A model generated the notes under the pieces. It had not been told where the DNA came from and did not search any database. It worked only from the letters and a program-made list of their open reading frames with translations. From Yinghuangia seranimata (lineage in GTDB: Bacteria; Actinomycetota; Actinomycetes; Streptomycetales; Streptomycetaceae): DNA of 64,000 bases. Shown here piece after piece: positions 7,599 through 15,540 of the stretch; the stretch's first letter is position 1; every line of letters starts with the position of its first letter. The position numbers and the translations under genes were made by a program. Where the stretch lies: contig NZ_JASAOI010000031.1 of the NCBI RefSeq assembly GCF_029953285.1, positions 1-64,000 on the forward strand. Reading direction: 5' to 3'.

Positions 7599-9320
7599 TC
7601 AGCCGGCCACTTCCGCCGGCGCCGCGGCCTCTTCCTGCGCCCGCCGCCCCACCGCGCGCAGCGCGACCGCCGTCAGATCCTCGTCGCCGCCCGGCGGCAG
7701 CCACGCCGCCAGGTAGCCGTCCGGACGCACCAGCAGCAGCGTGTGCGCGGCCGCCCCCGGGTACTCGGGGGTGACCACCAGCTCCGCGGCGAACGGGAGT
7801 TCGCCCAGCCGGGCGCGCAGCCCCGGCATCAGCCCCGCGTCCCGCCAGCGCGGCCCGTCCCAGACTTCTATACCGGGCGCGACCAGCACCGCGACCAGCC
7901 CGCGGTCCAGGCACGCCGACAGCGTCGCCCTGCTGCCGTCGCCGCGCACCACCGAGATCTCCTCGGCGGGCGCCCCGACCGCGGCGCCCGCGCGCGGCGT
8001 CAGCAGCGGCGAACCGGCGTACTCCGGCACCGACTCGGCGACCAGCGCCCGCGGGTCGAGGCGGCGCAGCGTGGTGCCCTTGCTGCGCGCGCCCATGAGC
8101 GTGAGCCGGCGCCCGACCTTCTGCGCGGGGCCGCGCGGGCTCAGGAAGTGGAGCGCGTCCTCGCCGTACGCGAGCCTGCGCCGCGCCGCGCTCCGGCGCT
8201 CCCCGTGGTACGTCTCCACCAGCCGGTCCGGCGCGCGCCGGGTCAGCACCAGCGCGAGCTTCCACGCCAGGTTGCGGGCGTCCTGCAGGGCGAGGTCGAC
8301 GCCGTCGGCGACGTTCGGGTGGACGAGGTGCGCGGCGTCGCCCGCCAGCAGCACGCGCCCGGCGCGGAACCGGCGCGCGAGGCGCTGGTGCACCTCGAAC
8401 TCACCCGTCCAGACCAGGTCGTAGGCGGGGTCCTCGGCGGCGTCCGCGTCGGGGCTCATCGCGTCCAGCGTGCGCAGCACGGCTCGGACGCGCTGGGCGG
8501 TCCGCCGCGGATCGGCCGGGTCGCCGTGCACGGGGATGAGCGCCGTCGCGTCGGCGGCCTTGGCCACCCCGTGTGCGAGCGGCAGCTGCCAGGTGAGCCG
8601 CCACATGTCCTGCGGCAGCGGCTGCGCCAGCACCGTGCCGTCGCGTTGGAACGGCGGGTCGACGAACAGCCAGGGCTCCAGCGGGGATTCGTCCCACGGC
8701 GGGCGCGGCAGCGCGACCTTCACGTCCGCGCACAGCAGCCGGTCGACGCGCGGCCGCCCCGGGAACCGCACGCCCACGGCGCGCCGCACCGGCGAGCGGT
8801 GCCCGTCGCACGCCACCAGCCACGCCGCACGCCACCGCACCTCGCCGGCCGGTCCGCGCGCGGTCACCGTGACGCTGTCGCGGTCCTGGTCGACCGCGTC
8901 CACGCGGTGCCGCCACGCCTTGGTGACCAGCGGGCTGGCGAGCACGGCGTCCAGCAGCGCGGCCTCCAGGCGCTGCTGCGACAGGCCGTAGCGGCGCGGC
9001 GGTTCGTCCGCCTCGGCGCCGTCCGCGTCGGCGGGCCGCGGCCCGGGGACGGTCGTGGAGCGGCGGCGGATCCGCAGCGGGCCCCACGCCTGCGCCGCGC
9101 CGTCCAGCCGGTCGCCGACGAGGTTGACGGCGAACCCGTAGGTCGACGCGTCGAGTCCGCACGAGCGCGAGCCCTCGCGCGGCGTGCCGTCGCCGGCGTC
9201 GACCAGGACCGTGCGCACCCCGTGCCGGGCGAGCGCCAGCGCGCAGGCCAGACCCGCCGGTCCGGCGCCGACGACGATCACCGAGTCCCGATGGGGATGG
9301 GAGTCGGCCGTGCCTGGCAT
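7599..9320 (-). CDS. FAD-dependent aromatic-ring monooxygenase (class A flavoprotein hydroxylase)
   Basis: 573 residues. The FAD dinucleotide motif is VIVVGAGPAGLACALALARHG near residue 12, the DG motif is VACDGHRSPVRRAVG, and the GD motif is VLLAGDAAHLVHP. A C-terminal extension of roughly 170 residues matches the thioredoxin-like domain of PheA/TfdB-type phenol hydroxylases. It would hydroxylate an aromatic ring using NAD(P)H and oxygen. After the GD motif the usual glycine-rich segment is replaced by NVADGVDLALQDARNLAWK, a deviation from the canonical FGGQG. ATG 9320 has GGGAGG upstream; the frame is open to 10328 but that part overlaps gluD. Substrate unknown. Confidence 0.87.
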   Translation of the reverse strand: MPGTADSHPHRDSVIVVGAGPAGLACALALARHGVRTVLVDAGDGTPREGSRSCGLDASTYGFAVNLVGDRLDGAAQAWGPLRIRRRSTTVPGPRPADADGAEADEPPRRYGLSQQRLEAALLDAVLASPLVTKAWRHRVDAVDQDRDSVTVTARGPAGEVRWRAAWLVACDGHRSPVRRAVGVRFPGRPRVDRLLCADVKVALPRPPWDESPLEPWLFVDPPFQRDGTVLAQPLPQDMWRLTWQLPLAHGVAKAADATALIPVHGDPADPRRTAQRVRAVLRTLDAMSPDADAAEDPAYDLVWTGEFEVHQRLARRFRAGRVLLAGDAAHLVHPNVADGVDLALQDARNLAWKLALVLTRRAPDRLVETYHGERRSAARRRLAYGEDALHFLSPRGPAQKVGRRLTLMGARSKGTTLRRLDPRALVAESVPEYAGSPLLTPRAGAAVGAPAEEISVVRGDGSRATLSACLDRGLVAVLVAPGIEVWDGPRWRDAGLMPGLRARLGELPFAAELVVTPEYPGAAAHTLLLVRPDGYLAAWLPPGGDEDLTAVALRAVGRRAQEEAAAPAEVAG

Positions 9321-9407
9321 GCGATGCCTCCCGGGTGGTTCGCGTCCGTTCGGACTCCGAAGACTCCAAGGGGCAATCATCCGGCAAACGGAAGCCGACA
9401 TGTGACA

Positions 9408-9436
9408 ACGCCCCGCGGCGGGATGCCGCGAGGCGT
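9408..9436 (-). terminator. Terminator hairpin after gluD
   Basis: ACGCCCCGCGGC at 9408-9419 pairs with GCCGCGAGGCGT at 9425-9436 with one mismatch and a 5-nt loop. It lies 91 nt past the gluD stop in the direction of transcription and before the FAD hydroxylase gene on the same strand. It probably ends the glutamate transporter operon. Confidence 0.6.
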
Positions 9437-9526
9437 CGTACATGTGCGCGAAAACGGCGCACCGGGCGCGTGTTCGGGGTGCGGGGGCGCGCGGAGTACG
9501 CCCGAACGGCCGTACCCCCGTCGCGG

Positions 9527-10435
9527 TCAGACCGAGATGCCCGCCCCGGCGCCCAGGGTCTCGCCCGACACCACGTCGATCTTCTGGACCCGGCCCTTGC
9601 GGCCGCGGCTGAGGAACCGCTCCAGCCACACCGCGACGCCGGACAGGATCATGCAGCTGATGATGTAGATCGTGCCGACGACGATCGCCGCGGGGATCAG
9701 CGGCAGGCCGTAGTCCTGGTAGCTGCCCAGCCGCTTGGCGATGAACAGCAGCTCCTCGTAGGTGATGAGGAAGCCGAGCGAGGTGTCCTTGAGCGTGACC
9801 ACCATCTGGCTGATGATCGTGGGCAGCATCGACCGGATGCCCTGCGGCACCAGGATGAACGTCATCACCTGGTACTTGCGCAGGCCGAGCGCGTACGCCG
9901 CCTCGCTCTGCCCCTTGGGCAGTGCCAGGATGCCGGCGCGCATGTTCTCCGCCTGCACCGTGCCGTTGTACAGGCTCAGGCCGATCACGAGCGGCCACAT
10001 CGGGTCGTCGTTGATGAAGTCGAGGAAGCCCGGCCAGTAGCTGAGCTTCGCCGGCGCCAGGTACAGGAAGAAGATCAGGATCAGCAGCGGCATCGCGCGG
10101 AAGAACGTCACGAACGCGGTGGCCGCCCAGCGCACCGGCCGGTGGTCCGACAGCCGGGCCGCCGCCAGCAGCGCGCCCAGGACCAGCGAGAACACCACGG
10201 CCAGCGCGAACGCCTTCAGCGTCGCCTTGAGGCCGTCGAGGATCATCTGCTGGATCGCGGTGTACTGGAAGGGGTCCCACTTCTGGGAGTCGAACTGCCC
10301 GGTCTGGTCGAACCGGTAGACCACCCACGCGAGTCCGCCCGCCAGCAGGGCGATGCCCAACACGCCGATGATCGCGTTGCGGCGCCGCGCCCGGGGGCCC
10401 GGCGCGTCGAACAGAACGGTCGCCTTCTGGCTCAT
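9527..10435 (-). CDS. gluD: Glutamate ABC transporter permease GluD
   Basis: 302 residues. An N-terminal helix (NAIIGVLGIALLAGGLAWVVY) is followed by a polar-amino-acid permease core with several membrane helices. The EAA loop, contacting the ATPase, is NMRAGILALPKGQSEAAYALGL. It forms the membrane channel with GluC. The start ATG at 10435 overlaps the gluC stop (ATGA), so translation is coupled. It is longer than GluC because of a periplasmic insert after helix 1 (DQTGQFDSQKWDPFQY), the normal pattern for GluD. It is the last gene of the operon. Confidence 0.93.
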   Translation of the reverse strand: MSQKATVLFDAPGPRARRRNAIIGVLGIALLAGGLAWVVYRFDQTGQFDSQKWDPFQYTAIQQMILDGLKATLKAFALAVVFSLVLGALLAAARLSDHRPVRWAATAFVTFFRAMPLLILIFFLYLAPAKLSYWPGFLDFINDDPMWPLVIGLSLYNGTVQAENMRAGILALPKGQSEAAYALGLRKYQVMTFILVPQGIRSMLPTIISQMVVTLKDTSLGFLITYEELLFIAKRLGSYQDYGLPLIPAAIVVGTIYIISCMILSGVAVWLERFLSRGRKGRVQKIDVVSGETLGAGAGISV

Positions 10436-11076
10436 CGGGCCACCGCCAGCTTCTTCTCCAGCAGCGCGAACAGCGCGCTCATGCTCAGCGTGATGATGAG
10501 GTAGCCGACGGCGATCCACAGGAACACCAGCACGACGTCGTTGCCGTTCTCGACCATCTGCGCGTTGGTGCCGAACAGGTCGTGCACGTTGAACGCGCTC
10601 GCGATCGCCGAGTTGCGGACCATCGCGATCAGAAGCGAGCCGATCGGCGGGATGACCGCGCGCAGCGCCTGAGGCAGCACGATCAGCGTGAGCGTCTGGT
10701 TGAACGACATGCCGATGCTGCGCGCCGCCTCGGCCTGCCCGATCGGCACTGTGTTGATGCCGGACCGCACCGCCTCGCAGATGAACGCCGCGGTGTAGCC
10801 GCCGACCGCGATCACCGCGAAGGTGAAGTAGTCCATGTTCCAGTTCAGCTTCGGGAAGCCGAGCGCGACGAAGAACATGATCAGGGTGAGCGGCGTGTTG
10901 CGGACCAGGTTCACGTACGCCGCGCCGAACCAGCGCAGCGGCGCCACCGGCGACACCCGGCACGCGGCCAACAGCGTGCCCAGCACCAGCGCGACCAGGC
11001 CGCACCACAGCGTCAGCTTCAGGGTGGTGACGAACCCCTCGCTGATGAGGTCCCAGTTGTCGGTCAGTACTTTCAT
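10432..11076 (-). CDS. gluC: Glutamate ABC transporter permease GluC
   Basis: 214 residues, the usual length. An amino-acid ABC transporter permease with about five membrane helices; TTLKLTLWCGLVALVLGTLLA starts the conserved domain and the EAA loop is EAVRSGINTVPIGQAEAARSIG. Pairs with GluD in the membrane to import glutamate. It is third in the order gluA-gluB-gluC-gluD. A 201-nt gap with a strong hairpin (11215-11247) separates it from gluB, whereas gluD overlaps it by 4 bp. Confidence 0.93.
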   Translation of the reverse strand: MKVLTDNWDLISEGFVTTLKLTLWCGLVALVLGTLLAACRVSPVAPLRWFGAAYVNLVRNTPLTLIMFFVALGFPKLNWNMDYFTFAVIAVGGYTAAFICEAVRSGINTVPIGQAEAARSIGMSFNQTLTLIVLPQALRAVIPPIGSLLIAMVRNSAIASAFNVHDLFGTNAQMVENGNDVVLVFLWIAVGYLIITLSMSALFALLEKKLAVAR

Positions 11077-11214
11077 CGCGCGCCCGCCTTCCGGCCCGCG
11101 CTCGGGCGCGCCGTCCGCACGGCGTCAGGGCATGTGTTCACGGTGATTCCCCGCAGGTCTGATCGGGACGTGGGAAGGGCCGAGCGGCGGGCAACCGGGG
11201 GCGCCGCGGGCCGG

Positions 11215-11247
11215 GGCCGCCGGCCCGGGGATACCGGGCCGGCGGCC
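11215..11247 (-). terminator. Intercistronic hairpin between gluB and gluC
   Basis: A perfect 14-bp inverted repeat (GGCCGCCGGCCCGG at 11215-11228, complement at 11234-11247) with a 5-nt loop lies 30 nt past the gluB stop, inside the operon. Such structures commonly protect binding-protein mRNA or partly terminate, so that the binding protein is made in excess of the permeases. That effect is inferred. Confidence 0.7.
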
Positions 11248-11277
11248 GTGCGCCCAGGCGGGCGCCCGGACTCAGGG

Positions 11278-12228
11278 TCAGTAGCGCTCGATGGCCGGGA
11301 TGGTCGGCGCGGGCGAGCCGGACAGGCCCAGCGTCGCGTCGTACACCTTCTTCCAGGTGCCGTCCTTCTCCTTGGCGTCGAGCGCGTCGTTGACCGCCGC
11401 GCGCAGCGCCGCGTCGTCCTTCGGCAGGCCGATGCCGTACTTCTCGACGGAGAAGTTGTCGCCGACGACCTTCAGGTGGTCGGGGTCCTTGGCCGCGTAG
11501 CCCTTGAGGATCGCCTCGTCGGTGGACACCGCGTCGACCTGGCCGCTGAGCAGGTTGTCCACGCACAGCGAGTACGTGTCGTACTCGATCGGCGTGGTCT
11601 CGGGGAACTTGTCCTTGATGGTCTGGATCGGCGTCGAACCCTTCGCCGAGCAGACCTTCTTGCCCTTGATGGTGTCCTTGCCGGTGATGGCGGTCTCGTT
11701 CTTCTTCACCAGCAGGCTCTGGCCCGAGACGTAGTACGGGCCGGCGAACGACACCGAGTCCTTGCGCTTGTCGGTGATGCTGTACGTGCCGACGTACATG
11801 TCGACGTCGCCCTTCTGCAGGGCGGTCTCACGGTTCGCCGACGCGATCGTCTTGAACTCGATCTGCGCGGGGTCCAGGCCCAGTTCGGCGGAGATCATGC
11901 GCGCCATCTCGATGTCGAAGCCGGAGCGCTTCTTCGTCGCCGGGTCCATCGAGCCGAGGAACGGCTGGTCCTCCTTGGCGCCGATCACCAGGTGGCCGCG
12001 GTCCTTGGCCTTCTTCCACGTCGGCGACGTCGCGGACAGGTCGACGCCGGCCTTGACGGTGAACGTCGGGACGGTCGGCTTCGCCGCCGGCGCGCCGCCG
12101 CCGGTCGCGTTGGAGGCCGGCGCCTCGGGCGTCTTCTCCTCGGGAGACCCGTCCTTGCCGCACGCCGCGGTGCCGAACAGGGCGAGGGCGGAGATGCCCG
12201 CGATGGCTATGGACTTGCGCAGGTTCAT
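11278..12228 (-). CDS. gluB: Glutamate-binding lipoprotein GluB
   Basis: 316 residues. The lipoprotein signal MNLRKSIAIAGISALALFGTAAC places the lipidated Cys at 23. After an acidic/Pro-rich linker, a family-3 solute-binding domain (about 60-310) carries FDIEMARMISAELGLDP, VSFAGPYYVSGQSLLVKK and VDAVSTDEAILKGY. It captures glutamate outside the membrane and delivers it to GluCD. The two cysteines (C in KKVCSAKG and YSLCVDN) are the pair usual in actinobacterial glutamate-binding proteins. It is clearly homologous to the extracellular domain of the kinase encoded at 15541-17505. Confidence 0.94.
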   Translation of the reverse strand: MNLRKSIAIAGISALALFGTAACGKDGSPEEKTPEAPASNATGGGAPAAKPTVPTFTVKAGVDLSATSPTWKKAKDRGHLVIGAKEDQPFLGSMDPATKKRSGFDIEMARMISAELGLDPAQIEFKTIASANRETALQKGDVDMYVGTYSITDKRKDSVSFAGPYYVSGQSLLVKKNETAITGKDTIKGKKVCSAKGSTPIQTIKDKFPETTPIEYDTYSLCVDNLLSGQVDAVSTDEAILKGYAAKDPDHLKVVGDNFSVEKYGIGLPKDDAALRAAVNDALDAKEKDGTWKKVYDATLGLSGSPAPTIPAIERY

Positions 12229-12334
12229 GACCCTTGCTCCTTGGTGGTGGCGGAAGTTCGTCGGTCAGCTGACGTCGGGGCCCGGAACGGGCGGACACCC
12301 CTGCGGCACGGATCGGTCCGACCCGCGGTTCAGA

Positions 12335-13129
12335 TCAGTGGTGCAGGATCTTGGAGAGGAAGTCCCGGGCCCGGTCGCTGCGCGGGTTCCCGAAGAACTC
12401 GTCGGGCGTGTTCTCCTCGACGATGCGGCCGTCGGCCATGAAGATCACGCGGTTCGCGGCGGACCGCGCGAAGCCCATCTCGTGGGTGACGACGACCATC
12501 GTCATGCCCTCGGCGGCCAGGCTCCGCATGGTCTCCAGGACCTCGTTGACCATCTCGGGGTCGAGTGCCGAGGTCGGCTCGTCGAACAGGATCACCTTCG
12601 GCTGCATGGCGAGCGCGCGGGCGATCGCCACACGCTGCTGCTGGCCGCCGGACAGCTGCGACGGGTACTTGTCGGCCTGGTTGCCGACGCCCACCCGGTC
12701 GAGGAGGGCGCGGGCCCGCTTCTCGACGACGTCCCGCGCCTCGCGGCGGACCTTCTGCGGGCCGAGCATGACGTTCTGCAGCACCGTCTTGTGCGCGAAC
12801 AGGTTGAACGACTGGAAGACCATCCCCACCTCGGAGCGCAGCCGGGCGAGGGCGCGGCCCTCCTGCGGCAGCGCGTTGCCGTCGATCGTGATGGCGCCGG
12901 AGTCGATCGGCTCCAGGCGGTTGATCGCCCGGCACAGCGTCGACTTCCCGGACCCCGACGGGCCGATCACGACGACGACCTCGCCCTCGTGGATCGTCAG
13001 GTCGATGTCCTGGAGGACGTGCAGCGCACCGAAGTGCTTGTTGACCTTCGACAGGACCACAAGGGGGGCCGCGGTACGCGGCGACGGGGTCTTGTCCGGC
13101 GGCGGCGTCTTGTCCAGGGCTTCGGTCAC
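12335..13129 (-). CDS. gluA: Glutamate ABC transporter ATP-binding protein GluA
   Basis: 264 residues, first gene of gluABCD. Walker A is GPSGSGKST, the Q-loop is in MVFQSFNLF, the signature is LSGGQQQ, Walker B is [12 protein letters not shown] and the switch His is in VVTHEMG. It energises glutamate import from the cytosolic side. The GTG at 13129 is 12 nt from GGAGG, and the first 20 residues are a non-conserved Pro/Thr/Lys-rich leader. Upstream are two short palindromes (13173-13187 and 13205-13219) that could be binding sites for a regulator, perhaps the response regulator encoded divergently. Confidence 0.94.
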   Translation of the reverse strand: MTEALDKTPPPDKTPSPRTAAPLVVLSKVNKHFGALHVLQDIDLTIHEGEVVVVIGPSGSGKSTLCRAINRLEPIDSGAITIDGNALPQEGRALARLRSEVGMVFQSFNLFAHKTVLQNVMLGPQKVRREARDVVEKRARALLDRVGVGNQADKYPSQLSGGQQQRVAIARALAMQPKVILFDEPTSALDPEMVNEVLETMRSLAAEGMTMVVVTHEMGFARSAANRVIFMADGRIVEENTPDEFFGNPRSDRARDFLSKILHH

Positions 13130-13172
13130 GGTCGGTCGGCTCCTCCGGATCGGTGGTGGAGCAACTAAAGCG

Positions 13173-13219
13173 GGCAACGCGGTTGCCTCGGCGTGAATTT
13201 GAGCTTCACCTGAGGTCAA
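13173..13219. promoter_or_regulatory. Two palindromes between gluA and the response regulator
   Basis: GGCAAC-GCG-GTTGCC (13173-13187) is a perfect palindrome. TTCACCT-G-AGGTCAA (13205-13219) is palindromic except for one mismatched pair. Both lie in the 225-bp divergent spacer, upstream of gluA and of the response-regulator gene. They are candidate operators; no binding evidence is available. Confidence 0.5.
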
Positions 13220-13354
13220 GACCGGATAACGGAGGGTTGACGAAGGGTTGTGTGGCGTACGTCCTCGGCAGAAGGTGATGTGTCTGCTTAGATGGCGCAC
13301 CCGCGGCCGGGCACGGCGGACGCTCACACGCCGCACACAGAGGAGGACCCACGG

Positions 13355-14113
13355 ATGCGGCTGCTCATGGTCGAGGACGACCTGCGCATAGCCACGCCGC
13401 TGCGCGCCGTCCTGGGCCGCCACGGCATCGACGTGTCCCACGCCTGCACCGGCGAGGAGGCGCTCGACGCGCTCACCGCCGACATCGACGTCGTCCTGCT
13501 CGACCTGAACCTGCCGGACCACGACGGCTTCGAGGTGTGCGCGCGAATACGCCGGCTCAGCGCCGTGCCGGTGATCATGGTGACCGCGCGCGCGGACGTG
13601 CGCTCCCGCGTCCACGGCCTCAACCTGGGCGCCGACGACTACGTCACCAAGCCCTACGACATCGCCGAGCTGCTCGCCCGCATCCACGCGGTCAGCCGCC
13701 GGGCCCGCTCCGAGCCGCTCGTCGGGTCCCTGCCGGCCCCCGCGGCGGGCAACACCGCCGCAGCCGTCGGGGGCGCGCCGCGCACCGCCGTCGAGGCGGT
13801 CCCCGCGGCGCCCGCGGAGCCGCCCGCCAGGCCGGACGCGCTGTGCGTCGACGCCGCCTCCCGCCGCGTCACCGTGCGCGGCACCGAGGTCGTCCTCACC
13901 CGCAAGGAGTTCGACCTGCTCGCCCTGCTCGCCCAGCGCCCCGGCGTGGTCTTCCGCCGCGAACAGATCATGAGCGAGGTGTGGCGCACCAGCTGGTCCG
14001 GCAGCGGCCGCACCCTCGAGGTGCACGTGGCGTCGCTGCGCGCCAAGCTCGGCAACCCGCGCATCATCGAGACCGTCCGCGGCGTCGGCTACCGCATCGT
14101 CCCCGACGCGTGA
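13355..14113 (+). CDS. OmpR-family response regulator
   Basis: 252 residues. The receiver domain has the acidic pocket (VEDD near residue 6), phosphoacceptor D50 in [16 protein letters not shown] and the Lys in TKPYD. An Ala/Pro-rich linker of about 50 residues follows, then a winged-helix DNA-binding domain with [17 protein letters not shown] and the C-terminal hairpin [17 protein letters not shown] 13355 is preceded by AGAGGAGG. The histidine kinase follows 17 nt later. It is divergent from gluA, so the glutamate transporter is the most likely target. The linker is longer than usual. Confidence 0.92.
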   Translation: MRLLMVEDDLRIATPLRAVLGRHGIDVSHACTGEEALDALTADIDVVLLDLNLPDHDGFEVCARIRRLSAVPVIMVTARADVRSRVHGLNLGADDYVTKPYDIAELLARIHAVSRRARSEPLVGSLPAPAAGNTAAAVGGAPRTAVEAVPAAPAEPPARPDALCVDAASRRVTVRGTEVVLTRKEFDLLALLAQRPGVVFRREQIMSEVWRTSWSGSGRTLEVHVASLRAKLGNPRIIETVRGVGYRIVPDA

Positions 14114-14130
14114 CGCGCACCTGACCGTTC

Positions 14131-15537
14131 ATGCGCACCCGACTCCTCGCCCTGCTGCTCGCCCTCATGGCCGCGGCGCTGCTCGCGCTGGGCATCCCGC
14201 TTGCGGTGTCCCGCGCGGGCGGCTACCAGCAGGACGTCGTCCGCGACCGCAGCGACGACACCGCCCGCTTCGCCGCCGACTACCAGACCACGATGGTCAG
14301 CGACGAGCAGCAGGACTCCAAGGCGTCCAGCGGCGTCAACGCGGACGCGCTGGGCGCCGAACTGGCCGTGTTCGAGCACGTCTACGGCATCAAGGCGGCC
14401 ATCCTCAACCGGCAGGGCCACCCCCTCGTCGGCCAGTACACGCTGCCCGCCACCGGGCAGGCCGCCGCGGCCTTCCAGGACGCCCGCGCCGGCCACCGCA
14501 GCAAGGACCCCGCCCAGGTGTGGCCGTGGGAGGACCGGCGCATCGTCGTCGCCGTGCCCGTCATCCACCGGGGCGACGTCGTCGCGGTCGCCATCACCGA
14601 GTCGCCCACCGCCAAGATGCGCGCCAAGACCATCGACTCCTGGCTTTTCCTGGCCGCCGGGGAGGCCGTCGCGCTGCTCGCCGCGCTGCTGGCCGCCAAC
14701 CGGCTCACCGGGTCGATCCTGCGGCCCGTGAAGGTCCTCGACGCCGCCACCCACGAGATCGCCACCGGGCGCCTCGGCGTCCGCGTCGCGGCCGCGCAGG
14801 GCCCGCCCGAGCTGCGCCGGCTCGCGAAGTCGTTCAACGAGATGGCCGACAACGTCGAGACCGTCGTCGAACAGCAGCGCGCCTTCTCCGCCGACGCCTC
14901 GCACCAGCTGCGCAACCCGCTGTCGGCGCTCATGCTGCGCATCGAGGAGCTCGGCCTGTCCCTGGCGCCCGAGGACCAGCCGACCCTCGACGGCGTCCGC
15001 GACGAGGGCCGCAGGCTCAGCTACGTCCTGGACGAACTCCTCGAACTCGCGCTCGCCGAGAACGCCGCCAACAGCGGCGCGGAACGCGTCCCCGTCGACG
15101 TCGCCGACCTGGTCCGCGAACGCCTCGACGCCTGGGAGCCCGTCGCCCGCGGCCGCGGCCAGGCCTTCGACCAGCAGGGCCCGCGCGCCCTCACCGGGCA
15201 CGTCGACCCCATCGCGCTCGGCAGCGCGCTCGACGCCATCCTCGACAACGCCCTCAAGTTCAGCCCCGACGACGCCACGGTCACCGTCGGCGTCGCGGCC
15301 GTCGGAGGCCGCCTGGAGATCCGCGTCGCCGACCGCGGGCCCGGCCTCGGCACCGAGGAACTGCGCCGCGTCGGCGACCGCTTCTGGCGCAGCCCGCACC
15401 ACTCCAACATCGACGGCTCCGGGCTCGGCCTGTCCATCGCCCGCACCCTGCTGCGCGCCACCGGCGGGCACCTCGACTTCGCCGCCCGCGACGGCGGCGG
15501 CCTCATCGTGACGGTGACCGTCGACCGCGCCGGGTGA
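14131..15537 (+). CDS. Sensor histidine kinase
   Basis: 468 residues. Membrane helix 1 is at about 4-26, an extracellular sensor region of about 140 residues follows, helix 2 is near 171-190 and a HAMP-like segment comes next. The phosphorylated His is H258 in ASHQLRNPLSAL. The ATPase domain has the N-box ALDAILDNALKFSPDD, G1 DRGPGLG and G2 GSGLGLSIA. It phosphorylates the response regulator encoded just upstream. What it senses is unknown; the two binding-protein-like products encoded next to it suggest glutamate or a related acid. Its stop is 3 nt from that of the convergent kinase-fusion gene. Confidence 0.92.
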   Translation: MRTRLLALLLALMAAALLALGIPLAVSRAGGYQQDVVRDRSDDTARFAADYQTTMVSDEQQDSKASSGVNADALGAELAVFEHVYGIKAAILNRQGHPLVGQYTLPATGQAAAAFQDARAGHRSKDPAQVWPWEDRRIVVAVPVIHRGDVVAVAITESPTAKMRAKTIDSWLFLAAGEAVALLAALLAANRLTGSILRPVKVLDAATHEIATGRLGVRVAAAQGPPELRRLAKSFNEMADNVETVVEQQRAFSADASHQLRNPLSALMLRIEELGLSLAPEDQPTLDGVRDEGRRLSYVLDELLELALAENAANSGAERVPVDVADLVRERLDAWEPVARGRGQAFDQQGPRALTGHVDPIALGSALDAILDNALKFSPDDATVTVGVAAVGGRLEIRVADRGPGLGTEELRRVGDRFWRSPHHSNIDGSGLGLSIARTLLRATGGHLDFAARDGGGLIVTVTVDRAG

Positions 15538-15540
15538 CCG

